Of a stretch of 64,000 nt of DNA, positions 1 to 15,200 are shown piece after piece. Origin of the DNA: Diadema setosum. Lineage: Eukaryota > Echinodermata > Echinoidea > Diadematoida > Diadematidae. Position numbers and translations under genes: made by a program. The notes beneath the pieces were generated by a model. The model was not told the DNA's origin, did not search any database, and worked only from the letters and a program-made list of their open reading frames with translations. The stretch's first letter is position 1; every line of letters starts with the position of its first letter. The stretch spans positions 48,347,627 to 48,411,626 of the forward strand of contig NC_092686.1 of NCBI RefSeq assembly GCF_964275005.1, in the 5' to 3' direction.

Positions 1-155
1 CAGCTGATAGACAAAAAATCAGAGCTGTTCCGAAGATTACAATCAGCATTCTCTCTACAGACAAGTGTGTCGTGAAGAACTGCTCACAGAGCTGAGAGGA
101 AGCCCGAGATATACTTTGGAATAGCCTGTTACTCGTGAAGTGCCAAGATTTCAAA
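1..155 (+). other. HMGA 5' untranslated leader
   Basis: This leader lies upstream of the HMGA start codon. A pyrimidine stretch ending CTCTCTACAG (51-60) could be an acceptor, so the first coding exon may begin at 61 with a further non-coding exon outside the window. Alternatively, the whole stretch is leader. The promoter is not visible with confidence. Confidence 0.5.
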
Positions 156-287
156 ATGGCTGAAGCGAAAGCGAAGAGGGGTACCTCGGATGCAGGCGAA
201 GACGCTTCTGTGGCCGTGGAGGGAGGTGGAGAGCCGCCGGTGAAGCGGGGCAGGGGGAGACCCCGAAAACCCAAGCCGCCTGTAGAC
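156..287 (+). CDS. HMGA: HMGA exon 1: start codon and first AT hook
   Basis: This exon encodes residues 1-44: an Ala/Lys/Glu-rich lead followed by RGRGRPRKP. It ends in phase 0 at donor GTATGT (288). The codons are GC-rich compared with the flanks, as expected of a CpG-rich first exon. Confidence 0.92.
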
Positions 288-3200
288 GTATGTTATGCAT
301 GATTCAATAGTCTTTATTCTCTTTCGTGTCATGAAATGTTACGTAGATGCAGAGCTGACTAGTTTGAGCCTGCTGCGTGCATGTGATTTCCATTACATTG
401 TACATCGTTAAGTCTTCCATTGAGGAATAAGTCCTTGGAAGTCGTTGTTATGTCTAGCTCTCCGTGGATTTGTTTCACTTTCGGTTCATGAGGAAGTATA
501 GATCTCTTGCCACGAGCTTTAACTTCAGTTTTTGTAGTTGCTCCTTACTGATTGTGGCTTTTACTGGAGGACAGAGAATGCATAGCCAAACTGTATTTGT
601 ACTTTCTATGTATTACTAGTACACTTCGATTTAGATTTCTATGTTGTACATAGGTCATAATTTTTGAGACTAAAGGCCCTAATGCCCTTTCACACAATTA
701 GATGGACAGTTGTGTGAAATACAAGCAGCTTTTAATTCTTATAGTAGAATGCAATATCACATTTTTGTTCATGATCTGTTGTCGTTTATCTCTGATGTTT
801 CAGATGATTGAGGGGTTTTGAGATGATTTTTGTTTGTTTTTGTTGTTTTGTTTAGCTTGTTCCTGGATAGAAGAGAGCTGGTTGTTTGGATGTATTAGAT
901 GCAAATCTAGGAGCAGTGATAACATCACAAAGCTGAAAGACCAACATAGTTGGATATTTTTATTTTTATTTGTTTATTTATTTTTTTTTGGTGAGAAGCC
1001 AACTAGCTTAAGTTTATATGAATATCAACATAGGCCCTGAACATACAGTAACCTTGTATGATTAAGTGCATCAAACATACTAAAAAGGTAAAATCAATCT
1101 AAAGACATGCTGCTGGCCCTGACAACTCCATCTTCATGGCATCATCATATTGTTTACTATCTTTAAAAAAAAAAAAAAATCTGTTAGCCATTGTGTGTAT
1201 CATTGTTGGCTTACTCACTAATATAGAATGGAATATTTGCCCTCCACAGTTTCATTTCAAGAATTGGATGAACAGATAAAAAAAGATAGATGGAAACACT
1301 GTGGCTAAATGTGGAAAAAGAGACTGGGGACGTGTATTGATTGATCTCCTTGTAATCCAGTCTGATGCTGAAAAATGCAGAAGAGCAAGAACTTGAAGAA
1401 CTTGACTTGAGTGCTGAACCCCTGAACAAAGACAGCATGTTTGTAGTGGATATACCATCTCTCTTGGTACAGCACTCTGTTTAAACAGGTGATTCCAGCT
1501 TCTACCACTAGTGACAGATGTACATGTCATTATAGCCAGTTGGATCTTTTATGAATGGACAAAGGGCAATGTTCACTTTGGAATAGTGTGAGATAAAATG
1601 CTCATCAAGCACTCTGCAGATAAGTCTACTCATATCCAGGTACATGTATATTCTTTATCAATGCTTGCTAATGACAGTTTATTAAATGCCAGATATGAGG
1701 ATTGTCATTTTATACATATATATAAATCTGCCAATTCAAAGAATTAATGCTTCTTAGCTGTCTCTGTTTGCATTTGTATCTTTTGATATTACAGGCAGTG
1801 TGTCATTCTTGTGCCGAGAATGTGTGTGCATATGAGCTTGGAACCTTTTATATTGCATGAAGCTTATATGTGCATTGTTAGCTGGAAAAACAAGATTGAG
1901 ATGAAAAGAACTTGTCAAGACAGCAACAAGAATTGCTAGCTTCAGGATATGATGCAAAACATGATCTATTTTGTTGTTGTTGAGAAAACACATGAAAAGC
2001 CAATGATGAGACATTTTTAGTTGTTTTATCTCTTCTGTTTAAATTGGCAATTACAAAGTATAGAGAAAAAAAAGTTTACAAATCATGCAAATGAAAAACA
2101 GTGTTATCAATACAAACATCATTTGAAAGAAAATGCACTGGGTTTGCACTCAATCATAGATATAAGATTGATATTCTGTCAATGTTATATAAATTATGAT
2201 TCATGAAAATACTAAAGGATTACAAATAAAATGTTCAGAAAAGGTGAGACAGGCAAGAAGAAAAATGGAGGTCTCTTTCCCCATCTTGTTTATGAGGCAT
2301 TTGAATCTATCTTTTACAGAATAGGCTGGTGTCTGATTGTGAAGGAAACCAGTTTACTGAATTGTATTCATATTCATGGTATTTCCCATAGAACTGACAG
2401 CAACAAGTTATTCCACCCACCTGTACATACCCAATGCAATTCAATACTTGAAATGCACTTTATTGCATACTTCAGGTGCTATTTAAGGCAAACTGCCTTG
2501 TGTCAGAAAAAGCCTGTGTTAAAACAGTAATGTATAGGATTTGAATATGTGCTAGTATACTGGTCAGTTATACCTGTATCTATTCCTTCAGAAGGCCCAA
2601 AATAACAAGTTGTTTTTATTCATCTATTTCAAATTATTCCTCCCAAAAGAAAAGAAAGAAATTGAAATGCTGTTTGCATAGTTATAAACTGTTGATAGAC
2701 ATGGCAAGACCCATGCTACAATACTGCATCTGGTGTTGGGAACAACCTTTCTGAATTTTTGACACGTTCAATATAAAAATTTGGCTCCAGTGTATATCTG
2801 TGAATGCCTATAAATAGCTAGTAAATATGAAGAACATCAAATATGTCATGAACTATTCTAGTATTAGCAATGGATGCAGACATATTGTATGTGTATATCT
2901 TCGAATTATCAAATTCTTTGGGCATGCATTGGCTTGATATGCTCGAGTGTGATGTGGCCTTTACAAAGACTGAATATGCTAGTAATCTAGTCTATCAGTC
3001 TGTAGAATGTAGAATGCATAGTTTGTTGGTTGTTGGTATGACAACTAAACTTTATTTGATAGAGTTAGCTCTTATTTTGAAGATATGCATAGAATATGAA
3101 TATGTTGAGAAACCACTTATTGGATGTGATTATCAAATGTGTAGTGTAAATTCACTCACCTCTTATACTTTGTAAAACATTGATTTAGTCACTGAAATTT

Positions 3201-6200
3201 TGAAGCTGATCAGTGGGCCTATTTTGTCTAGTTTTATAGAGACATCAATAATTTGTTTATAAAAATATTTCACAGAGATTCAGGAATAATAAACCTGAAT
3301 GTTAAGTAATGTAACAGGAGAAGTTAGTTGATTTAACTTATAATCCACATTGTTTTTCTATCACATACCAGTTCTCCCATGCATCTGAAAATTACACAGA
3401 CAGGGGCAATTTTTATGACAATGTTTATTTTTTCTTTTTTTCTGACAGGAGTCAGAACCCAAGATCAAGAGACCCAGAGGAAGACCCAAGGGTAGTCTGA
3501 ACAAGAAAAAGAAGCCACAGGTATGTACAAAGACAAGAACATTTTCATTCCAGCAAAGTGATTTAACCTCTCATGATTTCTTGAGTCTCATAGTTCCATC
3601 ACATTGCCACTGTGATGACCATTAGCTCTGTGCAAGCTGTAGTGTGCCAAAAGATGAATTGATGAAAAGGTAAAAATAATATGGATATAATGCTCTCTCT
3701 AAACTGTCCATGTCTATCAGTCATAGCCATTGGCACAGGGACAACCAAGCCAACTTTCACTAGCCATCTTGACTCAAGCAGAAGTGATGGAGATTAGGCA
3801 AATGAACATACCCAGTGCTTTACAGGGGGGGGGGGGGGGGTGCTGTTTATAGTTTACCACTGACAAATTTGTGAGATACTGTAATGGTGAAAAAATTTGT
3901 ATCACTCAAAAAAGTTTGCCTGACATAGCACCTGACAACACTCTGGTATCTGAATCAGGGTGCTCCATCTTCATTTTGTTGGCCAACAAGCTAGGTTACC
4001 AAAGACTTACAATACCATGCTTTTGAAGCAGAAGTTTTTTTTTGCTTATTTGGATGAAGTTTTACAAATTGGATGGTTTAGCAAGTCTGTTAAAATAAAG
4101 TTTTGATATAAGAGTGATAAGCAGGTTCTTTGGAAATCTGTTATTATGCCTCTGCCATGAAAAGGTGCCATAGGCATTATGATTTCTGCATCAGTCCATC
4201 TGTTGATTTTGTGAGCGACGTAACTTAAGAACCATTTGAGGTATCTAATCCAAACTTGGCATATTATGTAAGTATGAGTAGATGAAGCTGTGCCTATAGC
4301 ACTAGGGAGCACATGCTCAAGGCCAAAGGTCATAGGTCAAGGTCAAAAGTTAAAATGTTCCCATATCTCAGCAATGCCTGAATGTATTTTCAAGAAACTT
4401 TCTGTGTTGATACATGTATTATCAAATGAAGATTCTCTAGGGAAAGTTTTAAGTCATAAGGTCAAAGGTCACAGGTGAAGTGAAAATGCTGAATAAAAAT
4501 TTCTCTTTTTTCCTCCATTTCACTGCAATGGCTTAAGGTATTAACATGAGACTTGTACATATACATGTATTGTCTGACAGTGATTCTCTTTTGACATTTT
4601 TTGGTCATGAAGTCAAAGGTCAAGGGTCAACTGACGGGTTAAAAAAGCTAGAATTACATTGTTTTATGCCAAAATGACACTATTTTCTCCATACCCTTGA
4701 AATGATTGAATATTATACACTTGGACAGATGTACAATTGTACCAGTATACAGTGTATCAAACTATGTTTGGTAAAATATGCATTACCATACCAGTATACA
4801 ATGTATAGTGATTAAGTAATGAAAGTTTTGGGTCACAGGGTCAAAGGTCAAGTGAAAATGCTAACATTTCACCTTTTTTCCACATTTTCAAAGTGGCTCA
4901 AAGTATTGTCATGAAAGTTGGTGTTGTCAAAAAATGATCATTATTTTGTTAATCATGTGAAATTGTAGTCTCACCTTGGCAATATGTACTGTAGACCTGT
5001 TGGGAGAATAATGCATTTTTAGCTCACCTGAGCCAAAGGCTCAAGTGAGCTATTGCGGTCGCCCTTCGTCCGGCGTCCGTCGTCCGGCGTGCGTAAACTT
5101 TTTACATCTTCATCTTCTTCTTGAAAACCCCAAGACCGATTTTCAACAAACTTGGCAGGTAGCATCCCTAGGAGGTTTAGCCTTTTGTCAAGGCCCTCTC
5201 GCTGTAATGGGCGAGCGAAGCGAGCCCAGCCGAGCGCGCCAGCGCGAGGGCCTTTTGAGATCTACTGCACACATTATTATTCATGACACGTGAACCCTTC
5301 TGAATACTCATTTTAATGGCTGTAATTCCGGTCAACCAATGGAATGGCGCGCTCCCCGCATCCTCAGCCTTGGTGGTCATGCCTGTTCGCATGCATCACT
5401 GACCACCCGAGGAGGTCTGCCACGGAACTCTACACACTCTGTGTGTATAGAGTTCTGTGAGGTCTGCGGCAGCGGCGTGCATTCGCTCTATTCAAATCGG
5501 GTTCGAGCAGACAGACACGCTGATTGGACCCCGACTTTTGCTCCCGAAATCGGGGAGCAAAAGTCGGTAATTCAAAGGGCTAACAAAAGGATGCGAAGCA
5601 GATCTCAAAAGGCCCTCGCGCAACCCCACTCAGCTGGGCTCTCTTCACCATACAGCGAGAGGGCCTTGACAAAAGGCTATAGGAGGTTAGGAATTCAATT
5701 TGTTAAAATGGGCACCATGCCCCACCCAGGGGGCCCCCAGGGGGGCCCAACCCCCCCCCCCCCCCAATTAAGGAATCTGTAAAAATCTTCTTCTCTAGAA
5801 CCAGAAGTGATAGAGCTAAGTTAATACTATGAGTTAGTACATTGATGACTGTAGTTTCAAGTTTGTTCATGGCAGAATCAGGGGTGCTCCCCCTTGGGAC
5901 CCAGGGGAGGGGGGTGGGGAGGGGTCCTAATGGGGCCTAAATTGTACATTTTCATCTTCTTCTTGAGAACCCCACGACCCATTTTCACCAAACTTGGCAG
6001 GTAGCATCCCTAGGGGGTTAGGATCTCAATTTGTTCAATTGGGCACCATGCCCCACCCAGGGGGGCCCCCAGGGGGGCCCAAATGCCCCCAAAATGAAGG
6101 AATCTTTAAAAATCTTCTCTAGAATCAGAAGCTATAGAGCAAAGATAATACTGAGTGAGTACATTAATGACTGTAGTTTCAAGGTTGTTCATAGCAGATC

Positions 6201-9200
6201 CAGGGGTGCCCCTCTTGGGTGTGGGAAGGTCCAAATGGGGTCTGAATTGTACATTTTCATCTTCTTCCTGAAGACCTCATGATTGATTTTTGTCAAACTT
6301 GGCACGTAGCATCCCTAGGGGTCAGGATCTCAATTTATCAAAATGGGCACCATGCCCCACCAGAGGGCCCCAGGGGGCCCCAATCCCCCCAAATGAAGGA
6401 ATCTTTAAAAATTTGGGCCTTTATTGTACATTTTCATCTTCTACTTGAGAATGCCTGGTCAAAGTTTGGTAGAGCTGTGAATAATTTAGATTAGTGACTG
6501 CGTGGAAGGTGAATGTGCGATACTCGGGTGAGCGCTAGACCCGCGGGTCTCTTGTACAATCATGTTCCAGTCTACATAGTGACATCTTTAGTTTGTTGTT
6601 GTTGTTGTTGAAAGCAGCAATATTGTACTTTATGTGGACTCATACGAGTCCACTGAATTAAAGTCCTCATTGTGCAGTTAGTTACATGTGTAACTGTAAG
6701 TATTTTTTTTTTTTTGCAATATCTGTATGTGATCTGAAGGACAGAAAGAGTTGTGCAATATTCAACAAATTAATTGGTTTACAAACTTGTTGCAATGGTT
6801 TGGATATAAATATGGATATTCAAGGACCATTTGAGTGAAAATTCAGATTGAGGTCTTTTACACTGTAAATGAGTAACATGTCATCATTTGTTGTGATAGT
6901 CCCCATTTTCTTCTTTTTTTTTTATTGGGGGGGGGGGGATAGAGAAATGGATTTGAATTGATCTCTGAAGGTAGGAATGTGTCTTTCACTTTTTAGTCAG
7001 TTGATGTTATCTGATTTTGGTTCTCATTGTAGTACATGTATAATGAGAAATCCTTGGATAATTGAGTGTGTCTGTCCAATGAGAATCTATAGTAAGTAGG
7101 GACTGGGATTCCCAAGGAATACATGGCTTAGGAGATTACAATGCCCTTTTTGTGTGAGTAGTTATTTTGAAATGCTTTTGAGAATTTCCTTTGGGGCAAT
7201 CTTTTTCGTACATTTTTATGGTCGTAGAAAGCAAAGAGAAACTTCTTGTGGAAGAAAACTGAGACCAGTGTGGCCCTGCTTCCATATCATGTCTCAAAAG
7301 TTTGGAATGCAAAGATTGCTGCACAAGGGTTAGATCAATTTATTTATTGGGAATTTTAAGATTTTTTTTTTTTTAAAGCAAGTGTTGTAGTCTTTACAGA
7401 AATACTAAGCATGACTTGCCATTGGATGTGTTCATTGCTTGGTGTTTTTACAAGCATACTTGCTCTGAAGGACTGGTCCCTATTTGAGACAGTCATTGAA
7501 TTGGTAGAGATGTAGCAGAATCTTTTCCGTCATATTAAGATTATGATTTCAGCAGTTTTTACATGATTGATTCGTTCTTCTCTTGACACTACCATGAAGC
7601 TCTAGACAGTCAGAAGATGAGTCAGTAATGAGAAAGGGAGAAAAAAAAACCAAAAACTTTTGAGCCTTCTTCTTGACATTGGGCAAGGAATATGGTCATT
7701 GAGCTTTCATGTTCTTATGAATACTAACTAGTGCCTTTCATAGGTAAACTAAGTAAATGAGTATCTTTTATTCAGCAGCATAATACTTAATTCAATACAG
7801 AACAGTTGTCATTGGCATGAAATTATATGTGTACTTCTTTCGAAATGATCTCTTTATGGTCATCAGTTTGGTATTCCAGAACTTCTAGCTCTGCCTTCAT
7901 TCACAAATTTGGTGCACTTTTGTACCTTCACCGTGTAATTGGTAAAATGTTTATGAACTGTCTGTCCATCTGTCTATATATCCCATGTATCCAAGATTTT
8001 GTAACAAAATTTAATAATAAGTAAAAGAAAAACTCAACCCTCTGGTGGATTTTCATATTTGGCACCTAGGTATGGTACAGGAGGAAATGAAGCATTGATT
8101 ACATTTTAGACAGACTGTCTTGAATTTCAAAGATCAAAGGTCACTGAACTTTGGCTGTAAAGGAAATTTTCCAACAATAACTTCATCTCAGAATGTTGAA
8201 TGATGATGCCATTTATTTTGTTATGAAGGATGGATCATGGATGTACTTTGCTTGGGTTTGCATGGGATCACAGTAGTGAAAGGTCAAAGGTCAAATGTAC
8301 TTTTCAGGCAGCTCTCAGTCCTAACTTAAGCTAAGACTATCTCACGGTGATTATTTATTCATTTAAGGAATAAAAATTTAAACAATTGCATGAAGTGACT
8401 GGTTGTAAGAGTAAATGTCATTGTAATACAGCTTAAAGCATCAGTTTCTGGTTAAGTCTAATTGTAATATTAGGAAAAGTTTCCTTTGTACAAATATGGT
8501 AAAAAGTTTGTCCTTAATATCAGTAGAAATGATCAATGAATCCTTTAAAAGTGTAAATGAAGAACCATGTATAATGGCAGAATGAGATGATTGTGTAAAA
8601 AGCAGAGGTACCCCTATCAACCCTGTGCTGTCAAATTTATGATACATGGTATTGGAAATTGCTTACACCTTCATACCAGACATCCCTAATAGCAATGCAG
8701 AATTAAAATGATAGTAGAATTTCTAGAAAGATTGTTCATAAGATCAAAGACATACATTTTTTATGATAAAATGATAACGATCAAAAAGATGTTATGATAA
8801 TGAGATGATGAAGATGATTATAACCAAAATGATTTTAATCATGATTATAATCATTGTCATTATCTGAACTTCAATGGTCATATTCTATAGATTTGCAGCT
8901 TGTAGCTGTGTGATGAAATGTGAACATCTGTAAACCAGCAAATTTTCAAACTCATATAATTTGATGTATGTACATGTCTAGAGTCTACTTTGTCATATTG
9001 TACTGTACACATAAACCTAATTTGTTCTCATACTTGTGTATCGATATATCTAATCATCTTTTGTCTGTTGTTCCGTACAGCCTGTCCAGACCGGAGCAAA
9101 GAAACCCAGAGGAAGGCCAAGGAAACAGGTGAGATTCTACCAGACAATGAAATATCAGTCAAATATTATTTGACCCTAAATCTAGCCACTGCTCTTATAT

Positions 9201-12200
9201 GGGTACATTAAGAGAGGCAACATTAAAAATATTAGAACATAACATTATTCTCTCACCTTTGACAATTTACAGATAATATTGGTTTGTTTACATTCTTCCA
9301 TTAATATACCTTGTTTTAAATATAATGTTGCTTTAAAATCATTGAATATGGCAGTCAGCATGTGATCGATGATGTCAAAGTTTATTATTTCTGTATGATA
9401 ATGTCTATGGTACAAATAACCAAGTAAAGCTGTGAAGGACTGTATCATGCAAATAAGAATACTATTGGAAGAGATAGCAATCTTGCAAGAGAAAGGGGAA
9501 AGGAACTTTGCAGGAGCCAAAATGTTAGCTTTTTACTTTGTGCTGGGTCAAGGGCAAGCAAGAGAGTATGGAAGAGGGTGGTATGGTATGGGTGCATGGG
9601 GAGTGGGGTAGTGGAGTAGGGTAGAGGAGGGCTACAAATAGCATGTGAAATAGGCATAGAATTAAGCTCACTCCAAATCTGTGCTGACCATGACCTGCAG
9701 GCTGTACACTTTATGCTTTGTTCTTTAATTTTATTTTTCACTAGTTCTCTTAGTTCTCTTCTGTCATGGGGTGAAGCTAAATATAGGCCTAGTTGTACCA
9801 CTAAAGCTCATCTGAGCTTGAATTCATCTTATTCCCTCTTAAAACCTTTTCAGCACTTCTGTTGATTGGAATTGTCCTGAAGGGTAGCATGGTGCACTGA
9901 TCCTGGTCTCATAAATGAAAGTGTCTCTGATTTCTATTGTAGCAGCTCTCTCTACTGCTTGCCATCTTTAGATAATGTGAGACAACCAACAAACTCAATC
10001 CTAAATGCCTCCTTTCTGTTAAACCATCCATTGCCATCCCAGAAGTCTGACTCTATGCTCCATTAATTTTAATCTCACAGCTCATTTATGTATACATTAT
10101 GTCTGGTCTAGCTTCCCTGTCTGTGTGGGAAAATGACACACATGCACATAATAAAATGGATAAAAAAAAAAAAAGAAGAAGAAAAGAAACCCCTCCACCC
10201 CCCCCCCAAAAAAAAACCTACCAAGAACAACTAGGGTTTTCTGAATTATTTCTCAGCTCTAGGGTAATACTGATGTACAGTCAACCTCGCGTAAGTCGAC
10301 ATAATCGGGACTGAGAAAGTCGACTTACGTGTAAGTCGACTTTTTGTCGACTTATAAATGAAAACTAATTTCCCCTATACAGAGTAAGATCACGATGCGG
10401 ATCGCCACCCAAATCTTACTCCTTTTGCCACCAAAACATACCCACTGGCATTAGCAACAATTATGTTTTAATTCATGCATAAATCTTGCGCGGATAAGTA
10501 ACGACAACGCACAATTCCCAAATCTCTAGAGAGATTTTGAGAGAGCGGGATCGGAAACCTGGGCCCGTTTCTAGACACTGTACGTTTTAGATTTGATTTG
10601 AAAAATCAAACGCATATTCCCCAAATTGCATGCAACTTTGCGCTTTAAATTCAAGTGCGTTGCTGCGAAGATATGCGTGTGAATTCGTATGATTCTTTCG
10701 AGATAATATATCATTGCCGACTGAGTTGAAATAGGATAATGTGATTTTCCTTCCCTAAGTCGCCATATTTGTTTTGCTTAAATTTCTATTGCCATACTCT
10801 GAAAATGAATTGTTCTCGCGCTCCGATTCGCAACATTACCGCTCTGTACGGCGCGGGCCAGTCTGAAATAGAAGAAGAAAAGTTTGTTAATCCGAAAACG
10901 ACATCTTTCGGATTACTAACCTTCGTAAAAACAAATCTCTTTCCATCGTCGGACTAATTTAACTTTGGACTGAGATTTAAACCTTCGGCATAGCGAACTG
11001 TAACAATAATTCGCTACTATTTTTTCATTGACATTTCGTGAAGCAGCATGCGTTTCGGTAGTTTGAAACGTGTAAATATTGCGATGTCTTTTCCCTGCTA
11101 GTGCAGACTAAGTTCTGTCACGGCGAAAGTTCCGTTACGAAATAAAAAATAATGCAAGTCTTTTCAACAATGACACACTTCCGTATAGATTCTTATGCGT
11201 TTAAACGCAGTTTCTAGTTTCGTACAAAAACCGCAAGTCTTCTCTGCAACGCTCTTCCGTTTTAAATACAGCGTTGCTTGTAATTTGATGGACTTGCATT
11301 TGATTTTTAGAATTGCGTCTAAACGCAATTGAGTTTAAGTTTCTTACAATTTTCTAATTTCGGATGATTATGACTTGCATTTGATTTTCGGGGTTGCGTT
11401 TAATTTTTTATTTTGCGTACGAAATAACAGAGTAATGCAAGTCTTTTCAACAATAACGCACTTCCGTAGATCTTTAGGGATGCGTTTAAACGCAGTTTCT
11501 TATAGTTTCGTACAAAAACTGCAAGTCTTCTCTGTAACACTCTTGCGTTTAAATACAGCGTTGCGTGTGATTTGATGGACTTGCATTTGATTTTTAGAAT
11601 CGTGTTTAAACGCAACTGAGTTTAAAAAAAAAAAACATAATTCTTGATTGCGTTCCGTGTAGTATGATGAACTTGCAATTGCATTTGATTTTCAGAGTTG
11701 CATTTAATTTTTAATTTTGCGCCAACGCAATAGAAAATAATGCAAGACTTTTCAACAATAACCCACCTCCGTAGATGTTAAAGGCACAATTTACCATTTG
11801 CAGATGAAAGCATTAGTGCTATGAAATAGTTCTAAAATGTAAGTTAGCGATAGAAACAACCACTGTCAAAATTTGAATCCGTATAATCGATGTTAAGTGT
11901 TGTTAAATACACAAAATGTGAACAATAGTTATAATAAAAAATTTTCCAGACTAAACCGTATACAGTTACGGTTTATTGAGAAAAACCCTGATATCTCCTT
12001 ATATTTTAGGTTTTATTGCAAATATTTTATATGGTAGGATGTTTTATGATACAACAGACCTACACATATGCATCAAATATGATATCTTGACAATTTTTGA
12101 AATCACTGCTCCCAAAGGTAAACTGGACCTTTAAGAGATGAATCTAAATGCAGTTTCTAGTTTCTTACGAAAACTGCAAGTCTTCTGTAAAACGCTCTTG

Positions 12201-15200
12201 CGTTTGAATACAGCGTTGCGCGTGATTTGATGGACTTCATTTGATTTTTAGAGTTGCGTTTAAATGCAACTGAGTTTCAGTTACAACTATTTTCTAGTTT
12301 CATATGATTATCAAACGCAAATTTCAGCAATGCACCTGCGTTTATGTGCAAAGTTGCTCATGATTTGATACACCTGCATTTGATTTTTAGTTGCATTTAA
12401 TTACATGTAGTTGTATCTCAATAAATTTTCTACAAATGGGCCAAGGCTTCTAATACCGCTTCGGAATAATTAACGTTTGAATATTCGGATAAACGGAAAC
12501 ATCTATTTCATGTTCTGATAATGATTCTCTACTAGGACCTATAGGTGTACAAAATGTGTGCGTTTAGAGAATAAAGAGAAGGAGAAAAGGCGGAAAGTGA
12601 ACTGCTTTGGGTACTACATGTTAATTCTCCAATGTAAATGAGTGTATGCCCTTCTGGCGTAGAAGACAATGGACGCATGGGGCGAACGCTACCGCGCCGT
12701 ACACTAGCGAATTATCGAGTAGAAATGCTGCGAATCGGAGCGGGAAAACAATTCTTTTTCAGAGAATGGAGATAAGATTTTGAGCGAAAAAATTATGTTG
12801 ACTTTACACGAGGGAATTAACACGTAGTCAGCACAGTTGGCACTCAAAAATCAGGTCGACTTACGCGAGTTGTCGACTTATAAATGTCGACTAAGACGAA
12901 GAAATTTTCAAGGAATAACAAAGGCAAAAATCAGGACTTTTTTGTTGTGTCGACTTATATGCGATGTCGACTTAAGCGAGGTTTACTGTATTTCCAGTAC
13001 TGCCATCTACTTTGCTGCTCAGATGGGGAATAGGCCTACGAGTCTATAGGCAGAGAGATATGTGGTACAGTACGTGGTGTCATGTGAACTCTTGTCTATG
13101 ACATTATGATAGTCTTGACACCATTGTATCTCCTCAACCTCCTCAAACTTGGTTTTTGTATATCTTCAATGCTCCTACTGTCTGTTCATATTCTTTAGTG
13201 TGTGCTTAGCAGTATATCTGTTTTTTTTTTGTAAGTCTGTCTTCATTTCTGCTCATCCCACTTGGGTCTGTCACTCATTGTCTCTCTTGTCTCATGATGG
13301 TGTGATATCCCAGTGCTGTTCTCTAGCTACGTTGAGATGCTAACCATGTGAGATGCTAGCAGCGATGCATGTGTGCAGAGAGGACACAGTGTTCTAGTGA
13401 TAGAGAGAGAGGCATATTAAATCTCCCAGCCATGGCTGTCCTCCCAGTGAACTCTTGGTGTCAAACCATACCATGTCATTGCCCTGGCCATTCCTCACAT
13501 TGCATGCTGCTTTCCCAACAAGAAAGGGGGGAGGTAGAGAAAAAAAAAAATTGAGGAACCTTTCCTCTCCTTGCTTTGTATATTTCGAGTGAGTTCTTTT
13601 ACATTTCAGGGGCCCTGAGGTTAACAGCTAGTCTCCATAAAAAGGCTGTAAATTCCATGCCTCTGGTTTCTAGGTTGTCATTGCTTATGTGGTCTATGAT
13701 AGTTTTTCATGATGTGTGCTGCGTTGTAAACCTAATTCACAGTGGTATCAAGTACTCTGGGAGAATGTTCACAAAGGATGTTTTCGTTGAATGCTACATC
13801 CCAAACTTTGTTTGCTGTCCTTCAATCTGCTCTGTGGGCTTTAGATTATGTAAACTTTAGGAAATATAAAGACCTATTGTGATAAAAGCTTTGGACGGAG
13901 GAGGATGAGAAAATGATGTTTAGAGGACAATTGTTATTTTTTGTAGCTCCTGTTCTTGTTAGCTGTGCCTGTTCTCTATCAGTATCAAACTTTAGTTCGT
14001 GTTTCTCTCATTTCTGAAGCAGTAGTAAGTTCCAGTTCTGCCAGGCTCCCTTTACTTCTTGCTTCTCATGTAATGTTTTGTTTGGTTACATGATACTATG
14101 TAGACCAGTCACTGAGCAGGATTTCATTAATGAGGGACATACCGGTAATTATTGTTCTTATCAGTCTTATCATCATTATTGTTATAGGCTACATTGTGCA
14201 TTATTTTCATTACCGAAATTATTACAGTAGCAGCTACAGTGCAATCTGATTGGTGGATTATTTTTTTTTTTTATCATTTCACATATTAAGGTCAAAGACT
14301 AGCTAACCTTATTGCACTTTGGCCAAAATTGTACAACTGTGTAATTCTTAAATCTGTGAACAAAACCTGGAAATTCCAGTGATAATATTGTTCAGTGATG
14401 AGGATACAAATAGGTAGAGGCATTGATTTGTGTGAAATGACTGGAGTAAAAGTAAAAAAAAATCAAGATTACTTAATTTGGCTAAAAAAAAAAAAAAAAA
14501 AAAAAAGTAATTCCAGCTACATGTTCAGCTAAGAATTGTCTAGTTGCAACACAATTTGTAAGGAGTGATATAGATGAGTATGACCTTTCCTTACTAAACT
14601 AGCATAAAGTTGAAAGATACATTTTTTTTGTGGATGTTCCTGAGCAAATCTAATAAGCGACAGAAATGCAAACTCCAAGAATTTGACTTCAAATAATGAA
14701 GGCTTTAAAATGAAAGGACCTATGGCAAATGCATGTTGATTTGTGCTGAAATATGATACCATGATCATCACTTATGTGGCCAAGAGAATTTATATATAAA
14801 CATTGTATTTGCTCTGCGTATTGACAGTACTAGAATAGTAGTAATAATGTCACAATAGAGGAATGCATTAAATGCCAATTGCCTTGATTTTAATTCAAAA
14901 TCAAGGCAATTGGCATTCAATGCATTCTTCTATTGTGACATTATTATTACTATATGTGTGTACATATATATGCCATGGATTCAGTAATAATTTTTCTGCT
15001 TTACATTTCTTCAGATTACTTTGAACCACCCACAAAAAAAAAAAATAAAAGCTTCCAAACCAAGTTTGTGCTGATGACATCATCATGACCATGTGTCAAT
15101 TACTGCTTTATGCTAATCCTGACTCTTGTGATTTACAAAAGACAATAGAATGCACCTTCCCCTAAACTGACCATAGCTAATATGTTTCCATATATATGTC

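Noticed and set aside
1252..1530. Minus-strand 92-codon frame in HMGA intron 1
   Set aside because: Overlaps two other minus-strand frames of similar length; no splice context or recognisable domain.
5339..5782. 147-codon open frame
   Set aside because: It lies inside the 9-bp-TSD MITE and runs over its end into the host repeat and a C run; no domain, and it crosses the insertion junction.
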